Shown in pieces: positions 1 through 12,523 of a stretch of DNA of 64,000 bases (its first letter is position 1; every line of letters starts with the position of its first letter). The notes below the pieces were generated by a model that was given only the letters and a program-made list of their open reading frames with translations, searched no databases and was not told the origin of the DNA. The DNA is from Varroa destructor (taxonomy: Eukaryota > Arthropoda > Arachnida > Mesostigmata > Varroidae). The stretch is from contig NW_019211457.1 of the NCBI RefSeq assembly GCF_002443255.2, forward strand, positions 18,593,983 to 18,657,982, read 5' to 3'. A program made the position numbers and the translations under genes.

Positions 1-1859
1 ACTGATACGAATTAGCTGAGGCTTGCTTGTGGGGTCACGTGAAGTTTAGCTTCCCCAGTAGAGACATCTGTGTATCACTACGAACTTTATGTCGCCCAGT
101 CCGCCATTTTGGTCGCGCATGATGCTTTTGAGAGCGGAATTTACTATGCTAAGTGAATTCCCGCAGCGGACACTCAAACTCAGGGCCGCTGCTATTAGGG
201 CAACCGCGATATTGGGGTTTGACTATAATACGATCGAAGCTAACAAAATACAGATATACGATTTCAGCAGTAATACGTACTGACACTCGACAAACGGTAG
301 ATAGGATCGTTGCAAAGGTAAGTGATATTTTAGGACTGACGAACGAGCACAAAAACTAAGCTTGTACTTAGCTTACTTTTATTCGAACGTTTTCCTATTC
401 CGTTCGTTGGCTCAGGGAGCACGGACAAGCGAAGAATAGAGGTAATAAAACAGCTAGCATATGATAGGGTATAAATTGTTTACATGGTACTGGGCGTTAT
501 TCGTTTTGGTTATACACGTATTTTGTATAGTTTTAGTTACGTAAACTATCTGATAAATTAACATTACGTTACATAAAGACTAATGTCGGTGTACCAGTAA
601 TCGACCATTTACTGATTTTAGATGTGCTCTTTATACTGACTAACATGCTCAACGATTACCTTGAGCAAAAACTTGCGACGAATCAACGGATCATTAGAAT
701 CATATAGTGTGGAAACTTCAAATGTAAGGATAAATTTGAATAATTTTTTTTTTTTCGCTTTTATTAATGTTATCTGCATGAACTCCTAAATAAAATAGTT
801 CACACAATATACATCTACAATATGCCGTTTTTCTGTACAGTTAGTGTCGCAGATAACGCTTGTGCCATGCCTGTGTAGTTTACTCGTCGAACCCTAGTCG
901 GAAGCTCAATCCAACCTCGGACCCCTTGTCGGAAAAATCGGACCTTCTACACCGACTGGATATTATAGCATAAGCAGTAACATCGCTACATCCTCGTTTG
1001 TGACGAACTTTGACGTCAATGTGCATCTGCACAGAAGATACGCGCACACTAAGGAACATACGCGCACACATTTTTCGTTCACCCGTAACGCCTTGTAGCT
1101 ATTGACACAATAGAGCGAACCATTCCGAAGTTACTCACATGAAACAAATGCTGCTCGTTTGTTTACAGGGTTTGGGGAAGTATAGCAAAACACTGAAATG
1201 GATAGAATACTACTACAACGTAATATTATGACAATCACCGACTGGACTGACAAAGCGTCTGATCATGCGCATCAACTCCGAACTATTTATCGGATTATAA
1301 TGGACTAAAGAGTTTATTTTCTCAGATAAAACTAGTCCAATCAACCATAATTTACCAACACGATTATTATCGATAAAGATTCTGATTTATAGATATTATA
1401 GGATTTGTCCTACGTTGTATGTTAGCATCTAGAAGATATTCTGCAAGCGTTTTGTTGCAACGACTGTATAATTTTTGATAGCGTTTTAAGCTTTACAATT
1501 TGAATGTATGAATATATCCGATAGGCGCAAACCCTGGGTTTCGGTCTACATCGTTTTTTTGTACCAGTCCTCAAATGGCGGTTTGAACCTTTTGTACCAT
1601 TAACAGAAGACGTATCTGTTTCTTTGCAATATCGGTGTTTTGCCATTTTTTTTTTTTGTGCTACGCTTATGTTTTGTCAAACGATGAGTGGTACCTGCAC
1701 TCAGATAGTATTTGCTATAGAATCTCGCCAACGTGACAGTCAAAACATATATCGCCAGTGTTTTTCCTATAGATTGCCATCTTGCAGTTTTTTGTTCGTA
1801 ATTCGCTACCGCTGGTTTACGCTCGCCTGCAATAGGATCCTACGCTGAATCTTACAATT
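1..1859. other. AT-rich spacer, no gene recognised
   Basis: No reading frame here exceeds about 75 codons and none gives a recognisable protein on either strand. The only structure seen is a 12-nt direct repeat (atacgcgcacac at 1038-1049 and again at 1058-1069) and short T runs near 744-756 and 1647-1658. I see no tRNA-type boxes and no transposon motif. Confidence 0.5.
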
Positions 1860-3399
1860 CAGGCAAAGAGATAATAGCGTCTTGGACTCTTGTCCTATTT
1901 TTCCATAGTCTGTTTTCCCTGGCGTCAATCTGATTATTCTCACTATTGTCTTCGTTGGACACCGTGCAGAGCACATCAGGTCTATTATACAACATTTCTC
2001 TCATAATTCGTATGTCTAACCTCGTCTTGGTTACACTTTTTGTTGGGCATTATGCAATTTGCATAGCACTCTGAAATGATCCGTCTATGTATTTTACTCT
2101 CTGGTTATATGGGCGTTCTCCTACTTCAAAGTTTAACCACGAAGCCCCTCTTTCAATCTAATCCATTCGGCACAACTGGGTCCGTCCTGATAATCTTATT
2201 CCATTATTGTATGTTGTGTTGTACTAATTTTCAACCTAGTAAACCTAGTTGTCCATGTACGACTAGCACCTCGTTTGCGTATGCCAGCGCCAGAGCGGCT
2301 ATAGCCTCTCACGCTATTTTGAGGATGTCAAAATCATTTTGTGTCCAGCTGATATTACTGAATAGGTCCTCGCTATTGACTCTGTATTACGCTCAATTGT
2401 TTTCTCATGATCTACTGAGCCTTTCTTTGTTAGCTTCATCGTGCCGTACGCACTTTAATGCTATCTGTATGATCAAAGCTTCTCACACTAATCGCTCTTA
2501 TTCCCATATCATTTTCGTCCGCCGCGTAGATCTACCCCTATATAAGATTCCTTTGCTACTTTCTTTTCTTATCTCATTTGTTTATTTCAGCTAGCGTCAG
2601 TATCAACTTCCTTTTTATCGGCTAAATCTACTTCTCCAATTAACAAGGCCTTTTGACTTATCCAGCAGCGATTCTTCGTTCCATTTAATAGGCCCCTGAA
2701 TTAGTTCTGATATCATAGCATTTACTTGTTGTTAGCATATTGTGCCATGTTTTAAGTTTTATGCAGAAGTTGAAGCGGGTTTCATGTCCAAGTGCTCTAT
2801 GGGATGTTTTTATGGCTATTTTTTATTGTTTACATGCTCGACTTGCGTAGAGCAAAGTAATTTTTCTCTGTTACTTGATCAAAAGTGATTTTGTACATTT
2901 CCGTAAATCCTTATACTATGCTTATTGATATTTTTGAGTTCAACTTTTAATTTTTCAACTAATGCTTCGCTGTTAATTGGTTTCACCTCCCTATACCCGC
3001 TGCTTATTGAGCACCGAGGATTCATGCCATAACAATATATAAGTGCCATCGAATTTTTTAAAACGTCAAGAAAACTCTAGATAGACGAAAACAACTATGA
3101 AAAATACTACGTCTGTATACTGTAAATACGGTAATGCAGTGACACAAATGTCAAAGCTAAGGGCTAGAAAATAGAAAGAGGTTATTAATGGTGAGACGTT
3201 AGTTGAAAAACAATAGATCAGCTCAGTCCTATTGATTATAAGAGTGTAGAGATTCATGAAAATGCACAAAATTGATATGAAATTTTTTTCATTTGATTAA
3301 ATTGAATCAATCTAGCTGGTGCCGCGTTCACGACAATAAATTATTATACACACTATTGTTATATGTTGCTATTGTATCCGATCGTGCATGTTACTCAAA

Positions 3400-4500
3400 G
3401 CGGTACGATGCCTTGATGCGCTATGTTTATACCCTGATCGCTTTTTTTCTACATAGTAACGGCTGTTTCAGGCCCAACTCAGGCAAAAAAGATTTCCGCT
3501 AGCCCAGCAACTGCCTGCTTTTCCGCAAAATTTTTTCAGAGGTTTACATTTCGGCGTCCTACGCTGAAACCAAACGGATACCCTTTTCGGCCTCTCTTGC
3601 GTTTCGTCTTCCTAAGGGATTCTGTATGTTGGTCGATCTCATTGTCCGGAACTGCCACTCGTACCGCGTCTTGCTTGCACCCCACTCATTGGTTTGGTGA
3701 GTTAGTTCCCGAAAAATGTAAGTTCCTCGTTAACATTGGCCATGCTATTCTTTCCAATGTTTATTGTACAACTGGCGCCGTTTCGTACAGGCCCTGATTC
3801 AGTAAAATCTATGTCTTCTCATTTTTTTCGTAGTTGTGATTCTCTTCTCTTCGATCGAGCCATAAACATCGCGAAATTTATATCGCCACCAGGGAAATCT
3901 ATTTTTCTTTCTATATCCAATTTGAACATAAATCTGTTAAGGGCAATCCCTCACGGTCCATCGAGCGTCTCGTCTTGGTTAACGTATATTGCAACCTGTC
4001 TGAGTTCTTGGCATTCGAACTATCTACCGTCTTCTAGGGCGTCCATCTTTTGTAGCTCGTCACTGATTTGAGAAACGTTACGTTTTACGTTGGGACGGCT
4101 GAAAATACGCACTCCTAGTTCCATTTCGACGTGTTTCAGAAATTCTTATGGTCCGACTGACGATTACACTCATGATCGTCTGTATTATACAATATTACCA
4201 CACTTTATGTACCGATCCAATTATTTACGTTGGCATGCTCTACCGGTACTGACGTCTGTAAGTTCCTGTCAAGACACAATATAATTTTGTGATAAACGAT
4301 GCCTTTCTACCGCCATACTGAAATACGTCGAGACGAGGTTTGTAGCCGTTACAGCCAACACTTCTTGATTGATCCTACAATAAGTACCATAATTTTGCCG
4401 TTTGGTCCTCCGTCATTGGTTGTTCGTTTTTGCCATCGATCGCCTCTATTTCAATCACCCAGTCTTGCTTTCGTGGTGGTGCTGCTGCTGCTGCTGCTGC
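3400..4500 (-). pseudogene. Degenerate gag-like fragment (BEL/Pao-type, tentative)
   Basis: Reading the minus strand from about 4500 down to 3400, with several stops and frame changes, gives blocks in an order that fits a BEL/Pao gag. First comes a low-complexity Ser/Ala stretch, encoded by a (GCT)7 run on the + strand at 4481-4501. Next is a tract with QDWVIEIEAIDGK and YGGRK, which could correspond to the DUF1759 region. Then follows a polar stretch (DELQKMDALEDGR). At about 3480-3570 is a Cys-rich block with PKCKPLKKFCGKAGSCW, then NLFCLSW and later RHRTAL and NMHD. The last block has the spacing of the two zinc knuckles that end BEL/Pao gag proteins, but several Cys and His positions are lost. 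Stops interrupt every few tens of residues. Another gag type, or chance similarity, remains possible. Confidence 0.25.
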
Positions 4501-4501
4501 T
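4481..4501. repeat. (GCT)7 trinucleotide microsatellite
   Basis: Seven GCT units preceded by ggtggt. On the minus strand it reads as (AGC)n, which would code a Ser or Ala run in the gag-like reading around it. Confidence 0.9.
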
Positions 4502-6720
4502 CTATACTTCTACTCATATGTTATATTTTCTAACAATTTACTTTTCATCTGAGTAGCTATACTTCGGTTTCAAGCTGAAACCTGTTCCTTGATTTTACGG
4601 TCAGCTGCTTTCTACCTGTCTATATGTAACCTTCCATAAAGAGTTCTACTATGCCTAATTAAAATTCTAGGCCAATAACTTGATCGAACAGGATAGATGT
4701 GCTTGGTTACTAGACCACATTGACGTAACGTTACAGTCCCTGTTGAGGAACAGCAGCGGTTGTTGAGGCCGGCATAAACTTATGCTCGCTGCTTGTCTGC
4801 CTCATCCGCTGTCTATGATGTCTATGTCCATTACTTTGCGCTTGCCTTTCGGCAGGTCCGTACTCCGCCTTCCATTTTAACGACCTTTCTAGTTACGTAA
4901 CCCTCGTTTTATCGACTTTACTGTGTTAAACTCAACCCTCTATGAATGTTTCCGTTTTTAGTTCGCTTCATGCACTATCAGGGACTGCATAGCGTTTAGT
5001 TGGCTGCTGTTATCTCTGATAGCACTATCATTCTTACCTCACCTATCATTAATATTTTTACATTGTGGTTGTTGTCGATTAATTTATTTAGAGTACGAAT
5101 TAGGATTCGCGAATGGATAATGCCTGTCAATTTAGAGTTATAGTTTCCACCTTTTCACTCACATTCTACTCGTACAATTGCAGCTAACTTACAATATATA
5201 AATCCGTTAATCATCAACTTGAGCTCGTTCTATACAGCCTGTATTTTTTTCTCCAGCTACTACAGCTTCATCCAATCTCGAAGAAAACTCCTGCTTCTGT
5301 GATAGGGCATTAACATCACACCGGGCTATCACCACTATTTTACAGTAAGCCTCCGCGAGTTCGCAAGATCGGGGCGTTAGTTAATGCCCCAGTTATCTTT
5401 TCATCAAATATGATATGGCTAATTAACCGGCCTGCGCTTGGTCAGCACGAGATTCGATCTTTGCCTTTACATATTATCGGCTGTGTCGTACAAATAGAAG
5501 AGAGCCCAAAAGAAAAACATCCACACTGATGTCGTTGCGTAATGATTCGTATACTGATATCGTCGAACCAGAACCCCTCATATGTTTAGGGGATCGTTTC
5601 TATTTTCGATTCCATATAGACTGCCGCCAGCGACCTAGTACTGTTTCTGTAATCACTAAAAAAGTTCGATAGAGCCCTCAGCAAAGAAAACGTTGCATTT
5701 TGCCTAACAGTGAATTATTTCTGCGAATTCTCTAGTCGCAAGCTCTACCGTAGCCCTTTCTTTGCAGTAAAGACTACCGCCAAAGGATGCACTTGAGTTT
5801 CACCAAGCAAAAAATATATTTTTCAAGCTATATTTTAATTAATTTTAAACAAAAGCACACTTTACTGGGTGCTACTGCATACTGGCACAGTGCTAGACAA
5901 ATACTTTCGCAACGAAGCCTAATAGGCACTATGCGCTAGTCGTTAAGTTCTTCGAGAAAAATAGAAGATCCTGACAGAATGGGGCATCGTCTCGTAACAA
6001 ACAAAGCTTTTACTTTAAAGGTCCTGCATGTTTAATAAATCGTTCCATATAGTAGCGTCGAATATTCCATAAGAAGAATTCGCCTATGGCCGTACACGAG
6101 GAGACCCAAAAAGTCCTAGGTCTTTCGGGATGGGATTAAAGAAGCCTCTAAGTAGTTCACACTTAGCCGGGCCGAGGAATCAACCGTTTAAATACTGGAA
6201 AGCTTACATCTACCCGATATTAGCATATACCACGTGGTGTGGCCTTCAGAAGCACTACCGTCTAGGCTTTAAAGATCTAGAAGCTACGTGAAGGGATCTC
6301 GAGACAAAAGAATGCAGGACAATGGAATTATTTGTCTGCTTAAAAGCAAATGCAAACTTCTACCACACGTCCGCCATGCTAGATTCAATCATCTCGATAC
6401 AGTTTCATCTAACGATATTTGCAAGTTACGGTAACGTGTGATATTAAACCCGTTCTAACAGCGTTCCAGTTTATAAGATTCATAAAGACATTGCGCTTCT
6501 AAAAATTAAGATAGAACGCATAGATCGCTATCTAGAAGTCACTCAACACAAAAAACCGTTTAAGCACCTTTACTGCTACTGTTTATTCAGCTGAACTAGC
6601 GGGCAATATGTATATCTATATGAACGACTAGAAGCGTCCAAAAGGCTCCGAAGTCATTTCTCGGATATTGCTCACAGCTGCAAGGAAGTGAGCTGAACCA
6701 TAACGCTTTAAGGGATGGTG

Positions 6721-6733
6721 TATATATATATAT
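6721..6733. repeat. (TA)6 microsatellite
   Basis: Perfect alternating TA tract flanked by ggtg and gtac. Confidence 0.9.
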
Positions 6734-8061
6734 GTACTTAATTGGAGATTATTTGATCGTTTCTATTCGGTGTCATGCATAGCAATCATAGCTCCTGTCA
6801 CAGTCAAGTCGAGCAAAAACCTTGCGTTTGGAAATAACACTTAAATGACCGAGCAAGCACATTCATCGATTTCGAAATAGAAACATAATTGGATTGATAG
6901 AACTTATTTCTACAGCTGACTGTATCATTAAGTCATAACTAGATATATCTTTAGTTATCACCTATCAAGATAGCTTTCGCAAATATGGACTAATTTCAAA
7001 TAAACTTACTTAAAAAGGCTGTTTACTTTAAGTATTCAGAATTAGCTCATGTTTTCAATACAGCATCCTTGATTTAATGCAATCATCTCAAAGTAACTGA
7101 AATATATTATAAATCAATAGTTAATGATACGACGTATTAACTTATAGCCTTATTTGAGACAGATCCTTCCCTCCAATTCTGCACTCAGTAAACTAAAGGA
7201 GAATGCAAAGCAAAGCTGAAGTGTGTTCATATAAATAGATCTTGTTATATGAGATTGCTACGTTCGAAAGCTACGATCAAATCCCATTAAACTAAATGTT
7301 GCTGATTGTCGAAAAATACACTATTTCCTTTAAATTATTACGCGCGTACCGCTCGTACGGTATTATACAGAAGCATTTCGTCACGACAACAACTTTAAGT
7401 CGGCCCTTCGTATGTACAGGGCAAGTTTCATCATACACGTTTGGCCTGAGTGGGAAGAGAAGGTGACTCACTCTGCCTGATACAAGCTCCAAATACCCTT
7501 TGCCCTGTAAAATCTTCTCTTATGGGCAATGCTGTACAGCTCGACCCATCCCGGATGTGGGATACTCATGACCTACTCTCATCAAACGGCTATACTGCTT
7601 GGAAGAATGTTGATGAAGGCTTATAGTTGTCATAAATAACGTTGGCTTACACATAGTAGAAAAAGTGTCTCTCTTAATTTACTTACCTTTTCTACGTTCA
7701 GGCTGTTGGTAACTCAGAAGGCAGAGCAGTATCGTCGTTGAGAATTATTATTAGAACGATTTCCACTACCAGCCTTGGAAAATGAATCAATGAATTAGGT
7801 TCTCTCTATTTCGTGGTTATATCGTTTAACGATATTTAGCGTGATTGAACAAATGTTTGCTTTTAAATCTTTATTTTTTTTAAAATCCTTGTTTTTTTTT
7901 TTTTTTAGAGAAATATTGGAGGAAAGATACGATATGGCAAAAATTGCAGTGCATAATTGGAGATCCCGCGAAATGCCCCTTTGAATGTTTTACCGTTATA
8001 CGCGCCAAACATTTGTGATTCTGACGTTTGTTACATATGGTGCAACGTCCTTATCTGTTGG

Positions 8062-8079
8062 TATATATATATATATATA
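8062..8079. repeat. (TA)9 microsatellite
   Basis: Perfect alternating TA tract ending in taaag. Confidence 0.9.
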
Positions 8080-8828
8080 AAGTTGGTAAATTTTACGAGA
8101 GATTTTATGAAATAGTGCTGCAACAATATATAATGGTACAGATGCTTACAAAGACTAGAGTACTTTACCTGTCCAAAAAGAAATATGAGGTACGTTGACA
8201 GCTATTTGCAACGCGTTCCACAAGTCTGAAGTTCAAAAATAGTCCTTAAAAATTGGAGATGTAAAACTACGTTCTTAAAAGCGGTTACGGGGACGGTTTC
8301 GTCAGGCATCTTCTTTCTATTGCTCGTCCGTTCTCCTTTGTTTTTCATTTTTTCAAGGCATTTCCAGGTTCGAGCTAGTGACCCAGAGGCCGGTAAAGGA
8401 AAACTTTAGAGTAATTGCTATAACGTAAAATAGGATTTCCGCCGAAACATGGATGGCAATCACTGTCTAAAGCACATAGAAATTGGATTTATTGCTCGAA
8501 CTAACCTTTGTGATGAATTCGTTTGCACTATTGTTATTGTGATAAAAGGATATGCTAATAAAGAAAAATAAAAGCAAAGTTTATTTCGGTTAATCGAGTT
8601 TAAAAGATGAAAGATTCTGCACATCTTAGGATTATTTGTATGTAGAATTCGGTATTTCATTTTTATATTATTGCTCGTATCGTTATTAAAGCGTGAATGT
8701 CACGAGACAATTTTGATATATTTGGCCTGAATTTAGGTACCCACCTGAGATCGTACTTCTAGGAGCCGGGCTAGGGCCGTGTATTTATTGACGTAACCTG
8801 TGTGTCTCCTGAGTCTGCTCTATCGGTC

Positions 8829-8882
8829 AGAGAATGATCGAGCACATTTCGTCCATGGACGAAATGTGCTCGATCATTTTCT
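8829..8882. repeat. 46-bp perfect palindrome, no loop
   Basis: Positions 8833-8878 are a perfect palindrome with 23-bp arms and no spacer; the centre is gtcca|tggac between 8855 and 8856. The left arm starts aatgatcgagcacattt. After one mismatch (8832 against 8879) three more pairs match, giving 8829-8882. The arms have mixed composition, unlike the AT-only palindromes elsewhere in the window. A 23-bp perfect arm is far beyond chance in 64 kb. It could be the remains of a fold-back transposon, a recent templated inversion at a nick, or a sequencing or assembly fold-back. No protein or RNA gene is adjacent. Confidence 0.97.
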
Positions 8883-10763
8883 TGGAAGAATTGGAAGTGA
8901 GGGGTTATGCAAAATACTGCTAGTGTACTTCCTTACTGACAGAAATAGAAAGATGTGGTATTGGCTCTAGGCTGAATTTTTACCAATCACATGTTTCCCG
9001 GAGAATTCTCCCTGAATGGCTTTGTTGCCTACCAACTAGTTTGGTGTAGCCGAACGTAAGAACTCTAATTTATTATCTCATTAGAGAGATAGAAGCATGA
9101 CTTGGCAGGCAGGAGGCGTCGTTTGAGTCAAGTGAGGAACAAACGATCTAAGGGTGTACAATAACTATGATACCATGGAATGATATCATGAAGAAAATAG
9201 ATATTCGATTGGGTATATAAATGGCACAAGCAAGATGTGATATAATTGGTCCAACTTGATTCAAAGTTATCTTCCGTCCGACAAAGATGGTAAATTTTGA
9301 TACGCTTTTGGTAAATCACAACGTGAGTTGCGATTATTTGTGTAAGTTGCATTGCTTGAATTTATGCGCAACGAACTTTACGGATAATTTTCTCTGCAAG
9401 CATCCTATTTAGCCTTTAATTTTAGCCTGCCTTTGAGAGCGTAAGACATAAACTTCATCCAAAAGTGTAAGAAGTATATTATTAGCAAGACACTAGAAGA
9501 GGTTGACATTCGCCGTCTGCCGGAGTACATGATAAGACATTTCTTTCACTGCTTGAAGCGTCATATGGTTTCAAGTCATTAGTATAAGGCTGACGGTGAG
9601 TTTCAGCGGGAATAAATTAGTTTGGTCTAAAATAGAAACATCAACAACGCAAGGGGCCCACCAAGTACTCTTAATGCACACCCAATTAAATGCTTTCTTA
9701 AGTTGAAACTATTATCAATTTCGAAAAGAAACTATGATTTTATGAAATCGTCCGGAATCAGCCTGTGGAACGCCGACCCACTTATAGCTTAGTAAACACT
9801 TTAATTAATAGATTATGATTAAATCGGTCGAACGCTTTGGAAAAGTTGAAATTAAACTTTTTGTGACGATTTTGAAATAGTGTTCAGTTCTGAATCAACT
9901 TCTCAGCAAATAACTATAGTGTAGTAGCTATGGACGGAGAACTTATGGCTTTATTTATATATCGACATGCCTGATGAAATTTCATTGTGATCAGGAACAA
10001 AGCTATCCTCATAAGATCGGGTCACCGTTATCCAGAGGGGCTCTGCGATGGGCTTTTATAGAAGACGGATATTCCGTAGGAGGTGAAGCTATTTCACATT
10101 TTGTCGCGTGTTCTTCACGCTAGCGGATGATACAATCGGGGGAACAATTACAGATCGACACTCGAAGTAATGAAAATGTTCTTTGCCTTTAAGGCGTCGC
10201 GGAAAGCAAACGCGAAATCCTCAGCAGTCTCAGCCACATCATCAGACATTAGAGAATTGTCATCTAATTCAAGGAATATTACTATCTTCCCGCTCTTTAC
10301 TCTTCTAGAGCAAAGCGACGACTTCTCGGGAAATTCAAGTTGCTTTGGATAATTTAGGCTAAAAGTGAGGTCTTGCAGTCAACATTTTTTTTAATATAAT
10401 ACTATGGCGGTACAGTCCCGTAGGTCAGGTCCCGTTTCCGCCGACAGACGCAAAGACCAATCCAATTGACAAGAGATAGATCAGCCTCTATTAATGCGTC
10501 ATCACATTTACAGAAATGCGTGTCTTTTCCATTAAACGCTACCACATGGCCAGAGATCTTTCAGCTACGGTATGAATATAATACAAAGGTCACCACTTAC
10601 TTTGAGATTATTCACGCCGGCGTCTGAAACAAATCACTAGATTAAACGAAATCTTGCAATTAGGATGTAACATGGAATTCAAGAAAGTTCTTCTCCTGTC
10701 ATTTGCCTACTCCTCGCCACATAGCCATTGCGACCCAAAACACGTATGTATCGTAACGCTATA
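8883..10763. other. AT-rich spacer, no gene recognised
   Basis: Open frames are at most about 74 codons and not recognisable. I see no tandem repeats, boxes or transposon motifs. Confidence 0.45.
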
Positions 10764-10960
10764 GAAATAGTTGCCGTAGGCGACTATTTCGGAAAATAAG
10801 TAAGCATGGTAGATCACCTTATGGGTGCCATATGGACCATAAGACGGTGATACTTCGTTGTCTTCCGATCGACCTGCTCATGATATAAATAATGATCTTA
10901 CTTAAATAGCCGCAATTTGCATTTGTCCTCCGGAGCCGGAGACTCAATAATCTTGAGTCT
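10764..10960. repeat. Cluster of four short hairpins
   Basis: Four inverted repeats lie within 200 nt. At 10764-10790, gaaatagttgcc pairs with ggcgactatttc, 12 positions with one G/T-type mismatch and a 3-nt loop. At 10813-10851, atcaccttatgg pairs with ccataa and ggtgat across a 3-nt bulge. At 10928-10941, ctccgg and ccggag are separated by 2 nt. At 10940-10960, agactcaa and ttgagtct are separated by 5 nt. Each alone could be chance; the grouping is unusual. No open frame or known RNA motif is seen here. Confidence 0.7.
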
Positions 10961-12523
10961 ACCCTGAGTCAACAATATTTTCCTACTAGGCATTCGATTG
11001 CTGTATAAACCGATTCCAATATGCTATCATATATAACATAGCTAGTTATTTACGTTAGTTCATCGAATTTGCTATGCACGCGAGTGCACGTGAAAGTACG
11101 CTAGATGGAATTATGAAATTTTCCAGGCCATATATAAAGATGGATTTTGAAGGTTCGAAGTTGACATGCTCGCAGGGACGCCGTGTCCTACATATCGACC
11201 TGTTCACTGATTCTTGATTTCTTAAAGTAGCATGCTGTTCGTCGTTTCTACGTGCACTTACACATACACATATGTGTCAGCGACGCTATTACTACAGCTG
11301 CCTGCTATCACTACCATAACGGCCACCACAATCTTACTAGGTTAAAAAATTCAGGTAGGGATCACGATAAGGGGGTTCTCGATGTAAAGGCCGCCGACTC
11401 TACTTTTCATAGGCTCCTTGAGGCTTTGATCTTTTGCTTTAGGCAAGTACAGCATCACGAGAAGGGTCCACAACGCGTGATCGGGTAAGAAGTCCGCCCG
11501 CGATCTATTTTCCTTCCTTGTCTATATGTTCAGTGCTAGTCCTGTCTCAGAGTGACAGAGGTGTGAACGATATGGGAGTGAAGAGACTCTGAAAAAGGAG
11601 GACAATCGAAAATTGAATTTGATTCATCCTATCGTGCAGGCTAAAAGCATATCACGAAGCGCCCTTGGCACATCCAGATGTACATTGAGAACGGCGTACT
11701 TTAACTGACTGTCAGGTCGTAACGACCATATTGATCACTGGCATCAAGCTTTTGCCTGTTAGGAAACTAGTAACTATTAGTTAGGCACGAAATAGATTGT
11801 CGTTTAAATTGTATTAGAAAATCCGAGTTATATGGAATTTTCGAGTAAATGACAAACGTAAGAGAGTTGGTTTTCCGTAACCGGTCTGCGTGCCGGGATA
11901 TATCAAAGTGCTGCTAGTAGATGTAAGGGGGTACTACGGCGGAAGCGATGCGACGTCACTCAAACTTACATTAACTAATACCTTTAAAAAGAAATTGAAT
12001 AATTAGGCTGTTTGCTATAGGCAATAGACTTCATAGGCAAAAGCTAAATAAAGTCAATAATATCCACAACAGTCAAATTACTTTTACTTGCAAGAATAAT
12101 GCATAATAACTATACCAATGTGCTAGTAAAGCTAAAAATACGAAAAAAAAAAATCCCTGGTACATTCCTTTAGTCAAAAAAAGGCCTAACTATTACTTCT
12201 CGAATAATGCTGGGTTCGTAATTGTGAGCGTATGTATCGTACAAGCTGTGGAGACAAACTCCAGCTGCGAAATGTCAGAAACGCTAAACTGGGTCTGACA
12301 AGATTTTGGTCATCTAGCAGTGAGAATAAAAGCAATTCCTTATTTAATAAAAAAGAATAGCCAATCAACTACTTATCTATAGCTACTAAATGTGGGAATT
12401 AAGACGCTTTCATCTTTGAATCTTCATAGGCAGAACAGAGACCGATAAAACTTCTGTCCCCCTTCCCCCCCCCCCACATGTTGAAGGATGGAAATAAAAT
12501 GAATAATTTTTGGAATAGAAAAA
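10961..12523. other. Spacer with a C-rich tract, no gene recognised
   Basis: Short frames only (at most 78 codons). The one notable item is a C-rich run at 12458-12476. Confidence 0.45.
12458..12476. repeat. Poly-C tract
   Basis: Five C, two T, then about twelve C (cccccttcccccccccccc), followed by acatg. Confidence 0.9.

Larger units (their letters stand above)
1860..5300 (-). mobile_element. Possible old retroelement body, purine-rich minus strand
   Basis: By eye this stretch has a strong strand bias: the + strand is rich in T and C, so the minus strand is rich in A and G, as is common for the coding strand of retroelements. The bias begins near 1860 and fades after about 5300. The part at 3400-4500 gives a gag-like minus-strand reading (see separate entry). 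No protease, reverse transcriptase or integrase motif could be found in the minus-strand frames of 1860-3400, and no long terminal repeats were seen. The long + strand frame at 2076-2594 lies antisense to this and is best explained by the T/C bias. The call rests on composition plus the weak gag match. Confidence 0.25.
5301..8828. other. AT-rich spacer, no gene recognised
   Basis: All open frames are short (at most about 66 codons) and none is recognisable. It holds two TA microsatellites (6721-6733 and 8062-8079) and a T run near 7891-7906. A 10-bp inverted pair (gggcattaac near 5305, gttaatgccc near 5389) is weak enough to be chance. Confidence 0.45.

Noticed and set aside
2076..2594. 172-codon + strand frame, the longest in the window
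   Set aside because: No start or splice context and no family. It is rich in Ser, Leu, Phe and Cys, as expected from reading a T/C-biased strand, and lies antisense to a probable retroelement. This length is not improbable by chance in 64 kb.
5305..5399. 10-bp inverted pair gggcattaac / gttaatgccc
   Set aside because: Long spacer and short arms; no further pairing outside, so likely chance.
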